From NCBI GenBank assembly GCA_900318685.1, contig ONLL01000030.1, positions 17,597-81,596 of the forward strand: a stretch of DNA of 64,000 bases, written 5' to 3'. The notes under the pieces were generated by a model that ran no database searches, was not told the origin of the DNA, and saw only the letters and a list, made by a program, of their open reading frames with translations. This document shows positions 23,901 through 31,607 of this stretch, piece by piece (positions within the stretch are counted from its first letter, which is position 1; each line of letters starts with the position of its first letter). This DNA is from an uncultured Prevotellaceae bacterium. GTDB taxonomy: Bacteria; Bacteroidota; Bacteroidia; Bacteroidales; Bacteroidaceae. Made by a program: the position numbers and the translations under genes.

Positions 23901-24008
23901 CCTGCTGGCATCTATAGTGTCAATGGTGTGCGCCAGCAGACGACACGTCGCGGACTGAACATCATCGTGACATCCGACGGCAGGGTCAGGAAGGTGTTTG
24001 TGAAATGA
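20913..24008 (+). CDS. Large secreted modular protein with two copies of the repeated domain and chitobiase-C-like modules
   Basis: A 1031-residue protein with a signal peptide (LLLVFLAMLAGSISSYA). Order: repeated domain copy (about 24-195); a mixed region with an Ile/Val-rich Rossmann-like stretch (about 210-410); two chitobiase/beta-hexosaminidase C-terminal-like modules (IFYTLDGSMPTEESTPYTGPF and IYYNYKGDNTTGKSTKYTGPI, about 415-575); a region I do not recognise (580-710); a second copy of the repeated domain (about 712-885); then a beta segment and the tail IYSVNGVRQQ...TSDGRVRKVFVK. No catalytic residues are evident. Probably a surface or secreted glycan-binding scaffold working with the downstream enzymes. 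Confidence 0.75.
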   Translation: MRHYKLLLVFLAMLAGSISSYADIKQFGSLEDTEWAATSDDGCSNGSTIVLDGVVVTIGSADDTEVSWTWNAKNAGLLPSQMPSTDGTVETLITSFMDSEPFGELPTHGAFFKVQPSRPGLITFRGKASANSAQPLIFVTCFKGDPTILAAEITPWDGNVTEWTYEVDTEHDYYFFQQAYPGQLGAYRLTFRGVAYEATGEAPPPADQRNVGFLYNGDLSADLAYQVIASDRSNKVTAIEANKAFTVEDFADYEVITISSTVTNDEAIASLKEVHPFLPVLNLNPQIYEKWGYGEVVDAGIQFATTRNPQHPLFRNLELIEDPDAEEPTFVLAVSDATSFPGLHLSGIFADDPILAVAYQNEDVVAIHSHNISRNGYLYIPYTQETLADAATPDILTNAIAMMNGTKQPPLKAPLPTFSLDYDFESTIVSIADAAPGAEIFYTLDGSMPTEESTPYTGPFTVDHELTVLAVARGEGYVLSDVAERYIDIQLVCPRPTFSMERQDGRTIVTINSDLEDATIYYNYKGDNTTGKSTKYTGPITFNTGRTIYAFQTCPEYLNSKVGSADIPVTNPNVRIDILTKMDANQSEYYDLTNPDSQTGNTGYYFSWGNAICSIGPEEVVDFENGWSVRSRGQRIAWENVSPSFNYGDDVSGAFNPATVEDEDSYLPVTSGLLDLFDWNTADPANAIVQTTKAYAGPFDVVAYIANENGTLDFGGSTQTEWAASSADGCNNGTTITLNGVVVTLGSPDNSEVTWTWHSGNAGLLPSQMPSTDGTEETLITEFSEESPFGTLPTHGAFLMIEPSKAGVITIKAKASASADQPLVFVTLDKSNPTVILSAVITPWDNSVTEWSYEVDADHVYMFFQLAYPGKLGSYRLTLRGIAFEANETGGSGEGAESSGDLAARLVVEVATSDAANAVWTQLGEPLVLTDARRLYCKFVRSYESAAPVFVRTRIINDVGRAGIFNIYLAYQGEESKRIIQEQMVGISDVQPEVSLPAGIYSVNGVRQQTTRRGLNIIVTSDGRVRKVFVK
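20985..21505 (+). repeat. Repeated locus domain, copy 2
   Basis: N-terminal copy in the 1031-residue protein, the most diverged of the four (FKVQPSRPGLITFRG in place of LKIEPSKAGAITI). Confidence 0.85.
23047..23570 (+). repeat. Repeated locus domain, copy 3
   Basis: C-terminal copy in the same protein. It is closer to copies 1 and 4 than to copy 2 in its second half (VTLDKSNPTVILSA). Confidence 0.85.
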
Positions 24009-24029
24009 TCATGCGATGAGTATCTGAAT

Positions 24030-27000
24030 ATGAAACGAATCAGACTGTTTCTCATCACGCTGTCTGTGCTTGCCGGCTCTGCGGGGCTGTTCGCCGCTAT
24101 CGTCCACTTTGGCAGTGCGACGCAAACGGAATGGACAGCCACCGCAGCCGACGGCTGCGACATGGGCTCTACCGTCACGCTTGATGGTGTAGTGGTGACA
24201 CTGGGATCGGCCGATGACACTGGTGCAGGCTGGTCGTGGCATGCTGGGAATGGGGGCTTGCTGCCGTCGCAGATGCCGTCCACTGAAGGTACTGTCGAGT
24301 CGCTGATCACGTCGTTCTCGGCCACAGCGCCTTTTGGACTGGTTCCTACGCATGGTGCGTTCCTTAAGATTGAACCCACGAAGACGGGTGCCATCACTAT
24401 CAGCGGTAAGGCCTCGGCCAATGCTGCCCAGCCGCTGATATTTGTCACACTCGACAAGAATGACCCCACAGTGATTCTCTCGGCAAAGATCACTCCCTGG
24501 GATGCCAATGTGACACAGTGGACCTATGATGTCGATGCCGACCACGTCTATATGTTCTTTCAGCAGGCATATCCCGGTCAGCTGACTGCCTATCGCTTCA
24601 CGCTGCGAGGTGTTTCTTTCGACGATGACCCGAAGCACAAAATTACGGTCTATACCATCGGCGACTCGACCATGGCCAACAAGAGTGCCAGCTCTACCGA
24701 ACGCGGGTGGGGCATGCTGCTGCCTTGGTTCGTCGATGCTTCACAGGTCACGGTCAGCAATCACGCCCAGAACGGTCGCAGCACCCTCAGCTTCATCCGT
24801 GAAGGTCGTTGGGATGCCGTGGCCCATGCTCTCAACGAAGGCGACTACGTGCTCATACAGTTCGGCCATAACGATGAGAAGACAGATGCCTCGCTGCATA
24901 CCGACCCCCAGACCACTTTCAAGCAATATCTCACTCGTTTCATCAACGAGACACGTGCAGCAGGTGCTCACCCCGTGTTGCTTACCCCTATCGTTCGCCG
25001 CATCTTTGGCAGTGACGGCAATATCCAGAGCGAGCATACGGCCTATTCCCAGGCCATGCGCGAGCTGGCAGCAGCCCTCGACGTGCCCCTGATCGATATG
25101 GACCTGCTCAGCGGCTACTACGAGAACATCGCTGGCATCGTGGGTTCGCGGGCCCTGCATGAGTATTTCCCGGGGAAGGAGATCGACAACACCCATCTCT
25201 GCCAGTTGGGAGCTTACATCACGGCCCGTTGTGTGGCTGAGCAGATAGCCGCCAATGATGCTATCGACATCCCCGTCAACCAGAATCCGCAAGCACTGGG
25301 CGGAGCATACGCATCGACGCTGGCTTTCGCCCGTCAGCACTTCGTCACCAGCTATCCAGGCAAGACTGTCCCCTCCACCCTGGCTGCCATCGATGCCAGC
25401 GTGAGGACCCTGCGCCGGGAAGCCCGCCAGGCACTCGCCACTGCCCAGAAGCCTGCCGACGCCACGTTTGCCCTCGTCAATCCTGACTTTGCTGAGGGTG
25501 CCAGTTGGTATAATGCTCCGCAGGCCACCTATCCTATGGGCTGGCAAGTAGACAAGAGCACCAGCGGCACTGCCAATGTCGAGATCAAGGCAGATGCAGG
25601 CGGAGGCTTCAACTACTTCATAGTCTGGGCTCCTACGATCAACTATATCGACATGAACCAGACCATCGTCAATCTGCCCGACGGCACATACGAGGTCTCT
25701 GCCCTGGTCAATGCGGGCGGCGGCGGACAGGGTGGCGGCACATATCTCTATGCCACATCGGGCGAAGCTACCTCCCGTGCGGCGGCCACCGTCACTGATG
25801 CCTGGTCGCGCCTGACGACTTCCTGCGAGGTCAGCGGCGGACAGCTGCGCATAGGCCTCCGCTCGGAGAATGGCTGGTATGGCCGTCTGGCCGACGTTCA
25901 CCTCACGATCACCGATGCTCCTGAGGTCATCGACGACACCAGTTCGCTCAACGTCAAGAATGAGGCTGAGGATGGTGCCTTTGTCATAGCTGGTGCCGAG
26001 GGCACTGCTCCCATCGTCTTCGATGCTGCCGACCATAGTGTGGTGGGCATTGCTGCCCAGGCACTCAGCAGCGACATTGAGGCCGTCTGCGGCCAGCACC
26101 CCATTGTGGGCAATGAGTTGGTGGCAGGCACACGCCCCATCATTGCCGGTACGCTGGGTCAGAGTACGCTCATCAACGCCCTTGCTGAGAGTGGCAAGCT
26201 TGACGTGTCGGACATCGTGGGCAAGTGGGAGGCCTATACGCTGCAGGTCATCAGCCGTCCGCAGGAAGGTATCGACCAGGCGCTGGTCATTGCTGGCAGC
26301 ACACCCCGGGGAACGGCCTATGGCATCTTCGAGTTGTCGCGCCTGATGGGCGTCTCGCCCTGGGTTTGGTGGGCCGACGTCAAGCCCGAGTCTCACTCCG
26401 AGATTTATGCTTCGGCAGGGTCGCTCACGGTCGACGAGCCTTCAGTACGTTTCCGTGGTATCTTCATCAACGATGAGGACTGGGGCCTGGAGCCCTGGGC
26501 TGCAGCCAACATGGACACCGGCATCAAGAATATCGGCCCTCGCACCTATGAGCGGGTCTTTGAGCTGCTGCTGCGACTGCGCGCCAACATCATCTGGCCC
26601 GCTATGCACCCCTGCAGCACTGCCTTCTGGCGGATAGCTGAAAATCCCCAGCTGGCTGCACAGTATGACATCGTGCTCGGCTCCAGCCATTGCGAGCCTA
26701 TGCTGCGCAACAACGTGGGCGAGTGGACGGCCAGTGCGTCGTCCTACAACTATGCCACCAACCCCTCAGGCGTACAGGCCTATTGGCGCACACGCGTAGA
26801 GGAGAGCAAGAACCAGGACGTGATGTACACGCTGGGCATGCGTGGTGTGCACGATGGTGCCATACAGGGCTATAGCGGTGCGGCTAATATTGCTGCAGGA
26901 CTGGCTAGGATCATCTCCTTCCAGCGCAGCCTTATCCACGATATCGTCAACGAGGACGTGACACAGGTGCCACAGACCTTCATCCCCTACAAGGAAGTGC

Positions 27001-29057
27001 TCGATGCCTATAATTACGGGTTGCAAGTGCCCGACGATGTCACGCTGACATGGGTCGACGACAATCACGGTTTCATCCGTCAGATGCCTACCACTGCCGA
27101 ACAGACACGTGCAGGCTCGAACGGTATCTACTACCACATCAGCTACTGGGGGTCGCCGCAGGACTATCTCTGGCTCTCGTCCATTGGTCCTTCGCAGATC
27201 AGCTATGAGCTTACGCGTGGCTATCAACAGGGCATTCAGCGCTTGTGGATCATCAATGTGGGCGACATCAAGCCAGCAGAGGCCGAACTCGAGTTCTGCA
27301 TGGACCTGGCCTGGGACATCGACGCCTGGAGTCCCACCAAGGCTGCCAAGTGGAGCCGTCAGTGGGCTGCACGCACATTTGGCAAGGACGTGGGCGACGA
27401 GCTGGGCTCCATCAAGCAGGAATACTATCGGCTGGCCGCTGCAGGCAAGCCTGAGCATGTGTCGTTCGTGACCTATACGGCTGAAGAGATGGACCAGCGC
27501 ATTGCCGACTATAAAGCCCTGGCCGACCGTGTGGCAGCCATCAAGGGCAGCATCCGCTCCGACCTGCAGGATGCTTTCTTCCAACTCATTGAGTACCCCG
27601 TCAGAGGAGCCTATCTGATGAACGTGAAGCACCTGCGTGCAAAGCAGAGTTTCATCGAGGCCGGAGCCGGCCGTCGCACCACTGCACTGCAGTATGCTGC
27701 TGATGCCACATCGGCATACAATGAGATTCAGACGCTCACCAACAAGTACAACAAGCAGATAGCCGGAGGTAAGTGGAATGGCATCATGAGTGCTGCTCCA
27801 CGCGGACTGGCCACCTTCGGACGGCCTGCAGTTGCAACGGCTGCCGATGTCAATCCCATTGAGAGCAATCTCTTCGAGGGAGCCCATGTCACTGTTCCTG
27901 CTGCGTCCTATCTGGCCTCCAGCCCGTCAGTCAAGAAACTCGACGGCCTGGGCATGCAGGAGCAGGCTGTCTGTGTGTGGCCGATGGACCTGACCAGCTA
28001 CAGCCGTGCCACTGATGCTCCCTACGTGGAGTATGAGCTGCCTGTCAAAGCTGGATCTAACACCATCACCCCGCACTTCCTGCCCACCTTCCCACTCCAT
28101 GCTGGTGGCACCCTGCGCTATGCCGTACAGTTCCTCGATACGAACACGTCGCCCACCGTCAACAGCATTGCCACCAAAGCCACGTCGAGCGTGTGGAGCC
28201 AGAACGTGCTGCGCGGCTGGGCCACAGGCAACAGCTATGACTACGAAGCCACGGCCGACGGAACGGCCAAGATGCGTGTCTACCTGATGGATCCCGGCAT
28301 TGCCTTGTGTGAAATCGCCATCGACCAGCCCGCTGATGCCACGTTGACCGATCAGTACATCGTGAACGCCGACTTTGAGCTCTCGGCTAAGGGAGTGGTC
28401 AACACAGGCGGAGGAACGGTGCGCGGCGTGCCTTATGGCTGGAGCATCAACAAGGAGTTTCCTGGCAATTCGCGAGGCATCAACAGCGACGGATCAAACA
28501 AGCACGGCGACAACTCCTGCTGGTTCTGGAGCAAGCCGATGCCCAGCGACTTCGAGTTCTATCAGGTCGTCAAAGACCTGCCTGCCGGACGCTATCGTCT
28601 GACCTGTCGGCTGGGCTGCAAGTCGGGCTGTCTGGGCACGCTGAGAATGTTCGTCGACCAGAACGTTCAGTATTTCGGAAAAGAGACTGACTATGCCCAG
28701 AGCGTGCTGACTGCCGGCGAGCACAATACCTTTGCTGCGCACAGTGCCACATCTGACTATAACACGCTGCAGAACATGTTCGTCGACTTTGAGGTGAAGC
28801 AGTCCTCCGACGTGAGGATTGGCATCCGCACAGGCAATGAGAAAGCCTCGGGCGGTCTTGACAACTCTGGCGAGACAGGCACGTTCCGAGTCGACTATTT
28901 CCAGCTCTATTTCATAAGCGAGGTTGACGACGGCGTCCAAGCCGTCGCTCAGCCCCGGCCTTCGCCGTCAGTAGCCTATAGCATGTCTGGTCAGCGTGTG
29001 CAGAATCCGCAGCATGGGCTGTATATCATCGATAATCGCAAACTACTCATCAAATAA
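24030..29057 (+). CDS. Fused CE12-type acetylesterase and GH115 alpha-glucuronidase with repeated domain
   Basis: A 1675-residue secreted protein (signal peptide 1-23). Residues about 25-198 are the fourth copy of the locus domain. Residues 203-408 are an SGNH/GDSL esterase like CE12 rhamnogalacturonan acetylesterases: GDSTMA with Ser213, block II NGRS, block III GHND and block V DNTH with Asp386 and His389. A lectin-like domain follows (about 475-625). From about 640 lies a GH115 alpha-glucuronidase: RGIFINDEDWGL, the WPAMHPCS segment, LGMRGVHDG and the WVDDNHG segment. A C-terminal lectin-like module (about 1440-1630) and the tail AYSMSGQRVQ...YIIDNRKLLIK end it. It probably removes acetyl groups and (4-O-methyl-)glucuronic acid from one substrate. 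The double-enzyme fusion is unusually long. Confidence 0.88.
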   Translation: MKRIRLFLITLSVLAGSAGLFAAIVHFGSATQTEWTATAADGCDMGSTVTLDGVVVTLGSADDTGAGWSWHAGNGGLLPSQMPSTEGTVESLITSFSATAPFGLVPTHGAFLKIEPTKTGAITISGKASANAAQPLIFVTLDKNDPTVILSAKITPWDANVTQWTYDVDADHVYMFFQQAYPGQLTAYRFTLRGVSFDDDPKHKITVYTIGDSTMANKSASSTERGWGMLLPWFVDASQVTVSNHAQNGRSTLSFIREGRWDAVAHALNEGDYVLIQFGHNDEKTDASLHTDPQTTFKQYLTRFINETRAAGAHPVLLTPIVRRIFGSDGNIQSEHTAYSQAMRELAAALDVPLIDMDLLSGYYENIAGIVGSRALHEYFPGKEIDNTHLCQLGAYITARCVAEQIAANDAIDIPVNQNPQALGGAYASTLAFARQHFVTSYPGKTVPSTLAAIDASVRTLRREARQALATAQKPADATFALVNPDFAEGASWYNAPQATYPMGWQVDKSTSGTANVEIKADAGGGFNYFIVWAPTINYIDMNQTIVNLPDGTYEVSALVNAGGGGQGGGTYLYATSGEATSRAAATVTDAWSRLTTSCEVSGGQLRIGLRSENGWYGRLADVHLTITDAPEVIDDTSSLNVKNEAEDGAFVIAGAEGTAPIVFDAADHSVVGIAAQALSSDIEAVCGQHPIVGNELVAGTRPIIAGTLGQSTLINALAESGKLDVSDIVGKWEAYTLQVISRPQEGIDQALVIAGSTPRGTAYGIFELSRLMGVSPWVWWADVKPESHSEIYASAGSLTVDEPSVRFRGIFINDEDWGLEPWAAANMDTGIKNIGPRTYERVFELLLRLRANIIWPAMHPCSTAFWRIAENPQLAAQYDIVLGSSHCEPMLRNNVGEWTASASSYNYATNPSGVQAYWRTRVEESKNQDVMYTLGMRGVHDGAIQGYSGAANIAAGLARIISFQRSLIHDIVNEDVTQVPQTFIPYKEVLDAYNYGLQVPDDVTLTWVDDNHGFIRQMPTTAEQTRAGSNGIYYHISYWGSPQDYLWLSSIGPSQISYELTRGYQQGIQRLWIINVGDIKPAEAELEFCMDLAWDIDAWSPTKAAKWSRQWAARTFGKDVGDELGSIKQEYYRLAAAGKPEHVSFVTYTAEEMDQRIADYKALADRVAAIKGSIRSDLQDAFFQLIEYPVRGAYLMNVKHLRAKQSFIEAGAGRRTTALQYAADATSAYNEIQTLTNKYNKQIAGGKWNGIMSAAPRGLATFGRPAVATAADVNPIESNLFEGAHVTVPAASYLASSPSVKKLDGLGMQEQAVCVWPMDLTSYSRATDAPYVEYELPVKAGSNTITPHFLPTFPLHAGGTLRYAVQFLDTNTSPTVNSIATKATSSVWSQNVLRGWATGNSYDYEATADGTAKMRVYLMDPGIALCEIAIDQPADATLTDQYIVNADFELSAKGVVNTGGGTVRGVPYGWSINKEFPGNSRGINSDGSNKHGDNSCWFWSKPMPSDFEFYQVVKDLPAGRYRLTCRLGCKSGCLGTLRMFVDQNVQYFGKETDYAQSVLTAGEHNTFAAHSATSDYNTLQNMFVDFEVKQSSDVRIGIRTGNEKASGGLDNSGETGTFRVDYFQLYFISEVDDGVQAVAQPRPSPSVAYSMSGQRVQNPQHGLYIIDNRKLLIK
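24102..24623 (+). repeat. Repeated locus domain, copy 4
   Basis: N-terminal copy attached to the CE12-GH115 enzyme, nearly identical in its second half to copy 1 (ASANAAQPLIFVTLDKNDPT, ITPWDANVTQWTY). Confidence 0.85.
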
Positions 29058-29069
29058 AGAAGAAAAACA

Positions 29070-31532
29070 ATGATCAGACGAGCTATTTCTCTGTTGCTGT
29101 CCTTCCTGGGCCCGATAGTATGCCAGGCGCAGACACTCGACGAAGTCTTTCAGAATCCTCCGCAGGAGGCTCGTCCGCTGATGATCTGGCAATGGATGGA
29201 CGGAGTGGTGTCGAGCGAAGGCATCACTGCCGACCTCGAAGCCTACCGTGAGGCAGGCATTGGAGGCGTTCAGCAGTTTCTTGTGGGAGGGCCGGTACAG
29301 GCCATCATTCGTGATACGACTAACGCCATCGGCACTGACAACTGGCGGCAGCTCATGCGCCACGCCCTGGGCGAATGCCAGCGGCTGGGCCTCACATTTG
29401 GCACGCACAACTGCCCGGGATGGTCGTCGAGTGCCTTTCCCACCGTGCCTCCTGAGTTGTCGATGCAGAAACTCGTCTGGTCGGAGCAGATTGTCGCTCC
29501 TGTTGCTAAAGACAGTCAGATTCCACTGCCTGAGCAACCTGAGGTCGACGCTCAGTGGAACTACTATCGCGACATTGCCGTGTTGGTGATGCCTGCCGAC
29601 AGCCTGGTGCGCCTTGCTGACATCCGCGTGCTCCAGCCCTCTGACTTCCCGCTGCTTCAGGAGAAGGGTGGGGTGACGCTGCGCGTGCTTCGAGTGGGAC
29701 ACACCACCAATGGAAAGACCAACGGGTCGACGGCACCTACAGGCGGCGTGGGCCTGGAGTGCGACAAGATGAGCCGTAAGGCCGTGCTCAGCTACTGGCA
29801 GGGCTATCCGCAGATGCTGCTCGACCTGTCACGAACATCGCTGGGGACGACCTTCCAGCGCATCGAGATCGACAGCTACGAAGCTGGCGGACAGGAGTGG
29901 ACGCCGCTGATGCCTGAAGAGTTTCAGAAGCGCTGTCATTACGACATGCTGCCCTGGCTGCCTGTGCTGAAGGGGCTGACCGTAGAGAGCGCCGAAGGCT
30001 CGCGAAAGTTCAATCGCGACTATGCCACTGTGGGCCAGCAGCTGTTCACTGAGAACTACTACGGCTACATGGCCGAGCTGGCTCATCAGAACGGGCTGAA
30101 GCTGCTCTACGAGCCCTATGGCACGAACAGCTCGAAGCCTTTCAATCCCATCAACACGGAGGCCATCGCCCGACTCTTGCCCGATGACTATTTCTGCACG
30201 GAGTTCTGGACGCAACCCACCAGCTGGGGATGGCCCAGCCTGCCTCGACACATGCAGGCAGCTCATAAGGCTGGGGCAAGGCTCATCTTCGCAGAGGGCT
30301 TTACGCATTGGCCGAGAGGAGCCTGGCAGGAAGACCCCGCCTCGCAGAAGGTGCTGGCCGACAAGGCTTTCTGCTTGGGAGTCAATGCGCTGATGCTGCA
30401 TGCCGGCGCACAGAATCCCTGGATAAACGTGCTGCCAGGAATGACCTTCGGGCAGTGGGGATCGTGGTGGACGCCAGGACAGACGTGGTGGCGCAGTGGG
30501 GCGGCCAAGCTGTTGTTCCAGTATATGGCCCGTTGCCAGGCTCTGCTGCAGCGTGGCGAGTGGGTCGAGGACTTCTCTTCGAAAGGTACTTCGCTCAAGT
30601 GCGACCAAGTGGAGCTGCAGTGGACCCGTCGTCGCGACGGCGATGCCGACATTTACTTCCTCTCCAATCCGCTCGACTCGGCCTTCACTACCGTAGTGAA
30701 AATAGCATCGACAGCCCGTCTGCCTGAGCTGTGGTTGCCTGATACAGGCCTGCAGACGCGCGATGTGCTGTGCCGCTGTAGCGACGGCAGTGTTGAGCTC
30801 GCCCTTCATTTCGACGAGTATCAGTCGTGCTTCATCGTCCTGCGCGAGCCTTTGGACAGCGAAGCCTTGCGGATGAGGAACGAAACCTTCGCCGCTGCCC
30901 TTCAGCAAGGGCTGATGCTGATGCCTACGGAGACTTCGTCGCTGCCTGTCGAAGGCCCGTGGACACTGCACTTCCCTGAGGGCTGGGATGCTCCCGCCGA
31001 AGTGACGCTCGACGGCCTGACACCCTGGAACGAGCACCAGGATGCCGGCATCCGCTATTTCTCGGGCACGGCAACCTACGAGAAGACCATCAGCATGAAG
31101 CGCATCGACCGCAAGGCCAGCTATGTGCTCGACCTGGGCGTGGTGAAGAATCTCGCACAGGTGACGCTGAACGGACAGCCTGTAGCTCACTTGTGGAAGA
31201 AGCCTTTCCGCTGCGATGTCACTCCTTATTTGAAGAAAGGTGACAACAAGCTGCAGATAGCCGTTACCAATCTTTGGCCCAACCGCATGATTGGCGACGA
31301 GCAGTGGCCCGACGACTTGGAGTGGGGCAACGACGATCCGTCGAGCAGACCCATTGCCGGCATGTTCCTGAGGAATGTCCCCGACTGGCTGCGACTGGGT
31401 CAGCCGCGACCTTCAGAGCATCGTAAGACCGTCGTCTCCACGAAGTTCTTCAGCAAGGACTCGCCGCTGCTCCCCTCCGGACTGCTGGGGCCCGTCAAGA
31501 TTAGTGTCTTTGAAAGAGGCTCGAAAAAATAA
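29070..31532 (+). CDS. GH106-like alpha-L-rhamnosidase
   Basis: An 820-residue protein with a signal peptide (SLLLSFLGPIVCQAQ). The N-terminal half has the GH106 pattern: RPLMIWQWMDGVVSSEGI, then GIGGVQQF, GLTFGTHNCPGWSSS, and the segment IEIDSYEAGGQEWTP, in which acidic residues are expected to be catalytic. A later FAEGFTHWPRG and LHAGAQNPW are also typical. The C-terminal 170 residues form a GH2-type jelly-roll (DLGVVKNLAQVTLNG, KKPFRCDVTPYLKKGDN). No shared tail is present. It starts 12 nt after the GH115 gene. Removing terminal rhamnose would expose the glucuronic acid on which the GH115 enzyme acts. Confidence 0.85.
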   Translation: MIRRAISLLLSFLGPIVCQAQTLDEVFQNPPQEARPLMIWQWMDGVVSSEGITADLEAYREAGIGGVQQFLVGGPVQAIIRDTTNAIGTDNWRQLMRHALGECQRLGLTFGTHNCPGWSSSAFPTVPPELSMQKLVWSEQIVAPVAKDSQIPLPEQPEVDAQWNYYRDIAVLVMPADSLVRLADIRVLQPSDFPLLQEKGGVTLRVLRVGHTTNGKTNGSTAPTGGVGLECDKMSRKAVLSYWQGYPQMLLDLSRTSLGTTFQRIEIDSYEAGGQEWTPLMPEEFQKRCHYDMLPWLPVLKGLTVESAEGSRKFNRDYATVGQQLFTENYYGYMAELAHQNGLKLLYEPYGTNSSKPFNPINTEAIARLLPDDYFCTEFWTQPTSWGWPSLPRHMQAAHKAGARLIFAEGFTHWPRGAWQEDPASQKVLADKAFCLGVNALMLHAGAQNPWINVLPGMTFGQWGSWWTPGQTWWRSGAAKLLFQYMARCQALLQRGEWVEDFSSKGTSLKCDQVELQWTRRRDGDADIYFLSNPLDSAFTTVVKIASTARLPELWLPDTGLQTRDVLCRCSDGSVELALHFDEYQSCFIVLREPLDSEALRMRNETFAAALQQGLMLMPTETSSLPVEGPWTLHFPEGWDAPAEVTLDGLTPWNEHQDAGIRYFSGTATYEKTISMKRIDRKASYVLDLGVVKNLAQVTLNGQPVAHLWKKPFRCDVTPYLKKGDNKLQIAVTNLWPNRMIGDEQWPDDLEWGNDDPSSRPIAGMFLRNVPDWLRLGQPRPSEHRKTVVSTKFFSKDSPLLPSGLLGPVKISVFERGSKK

Positions 31533-31555
31533 CTGTGAATTGTGAATCTGTGAAT
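31520..31555 (+). repeat. Left arm of a 35-36 bp inverted repeat pair
   Basis: CTCGAAAAAATAA followed by CTGTGAATTGTGAATCTG and TGAAT. It covers the last codons and stop of the rhamnosidase gene and the spacer. The same sequence, with one base missing, occurs inverted at 33117-33151. Confidence 0.75.
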
Positions 31556-31573
31556 GACTTGTGAAAGCTGATT

Positions 31574-31607
31574 CCTTGGGGGCTCGCTCAGCGACTGCCC
31601 CCAGGGG
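31574..31607. terminator. Hairpin between convergent genes
   Basis: TCCTTGGGGGC, then TCGCT-CA-GCGA, then GCCCCCAGGGGA can pair into a long GC stem between the rhamnosidase and the convergent TnpR-like gene. The same bases encode the last residues (PLPSPGGSR) and stop of the minus-strand gene. No T-run follows on either strand, so the terminator role is uncertain. Confidence 0.45.

Noticed and set aside
17092-31532. Classical polysaccharide utilisation locus with SusC/SusD
   Set aside because: No TonB-dependent receptor or SusD-like gene is seen in the window; only enzymes, binding proteins and a regulator.
31533-31555. TGTGAAT simple repeat as a random spacer sequence
   Set aside because: Considered as chance low-complexity sequence, but the identity with the inverted copy extends into the non-repetitive CTCGAAAAAATA, so it was kept as part of the inverted-repeat pair.
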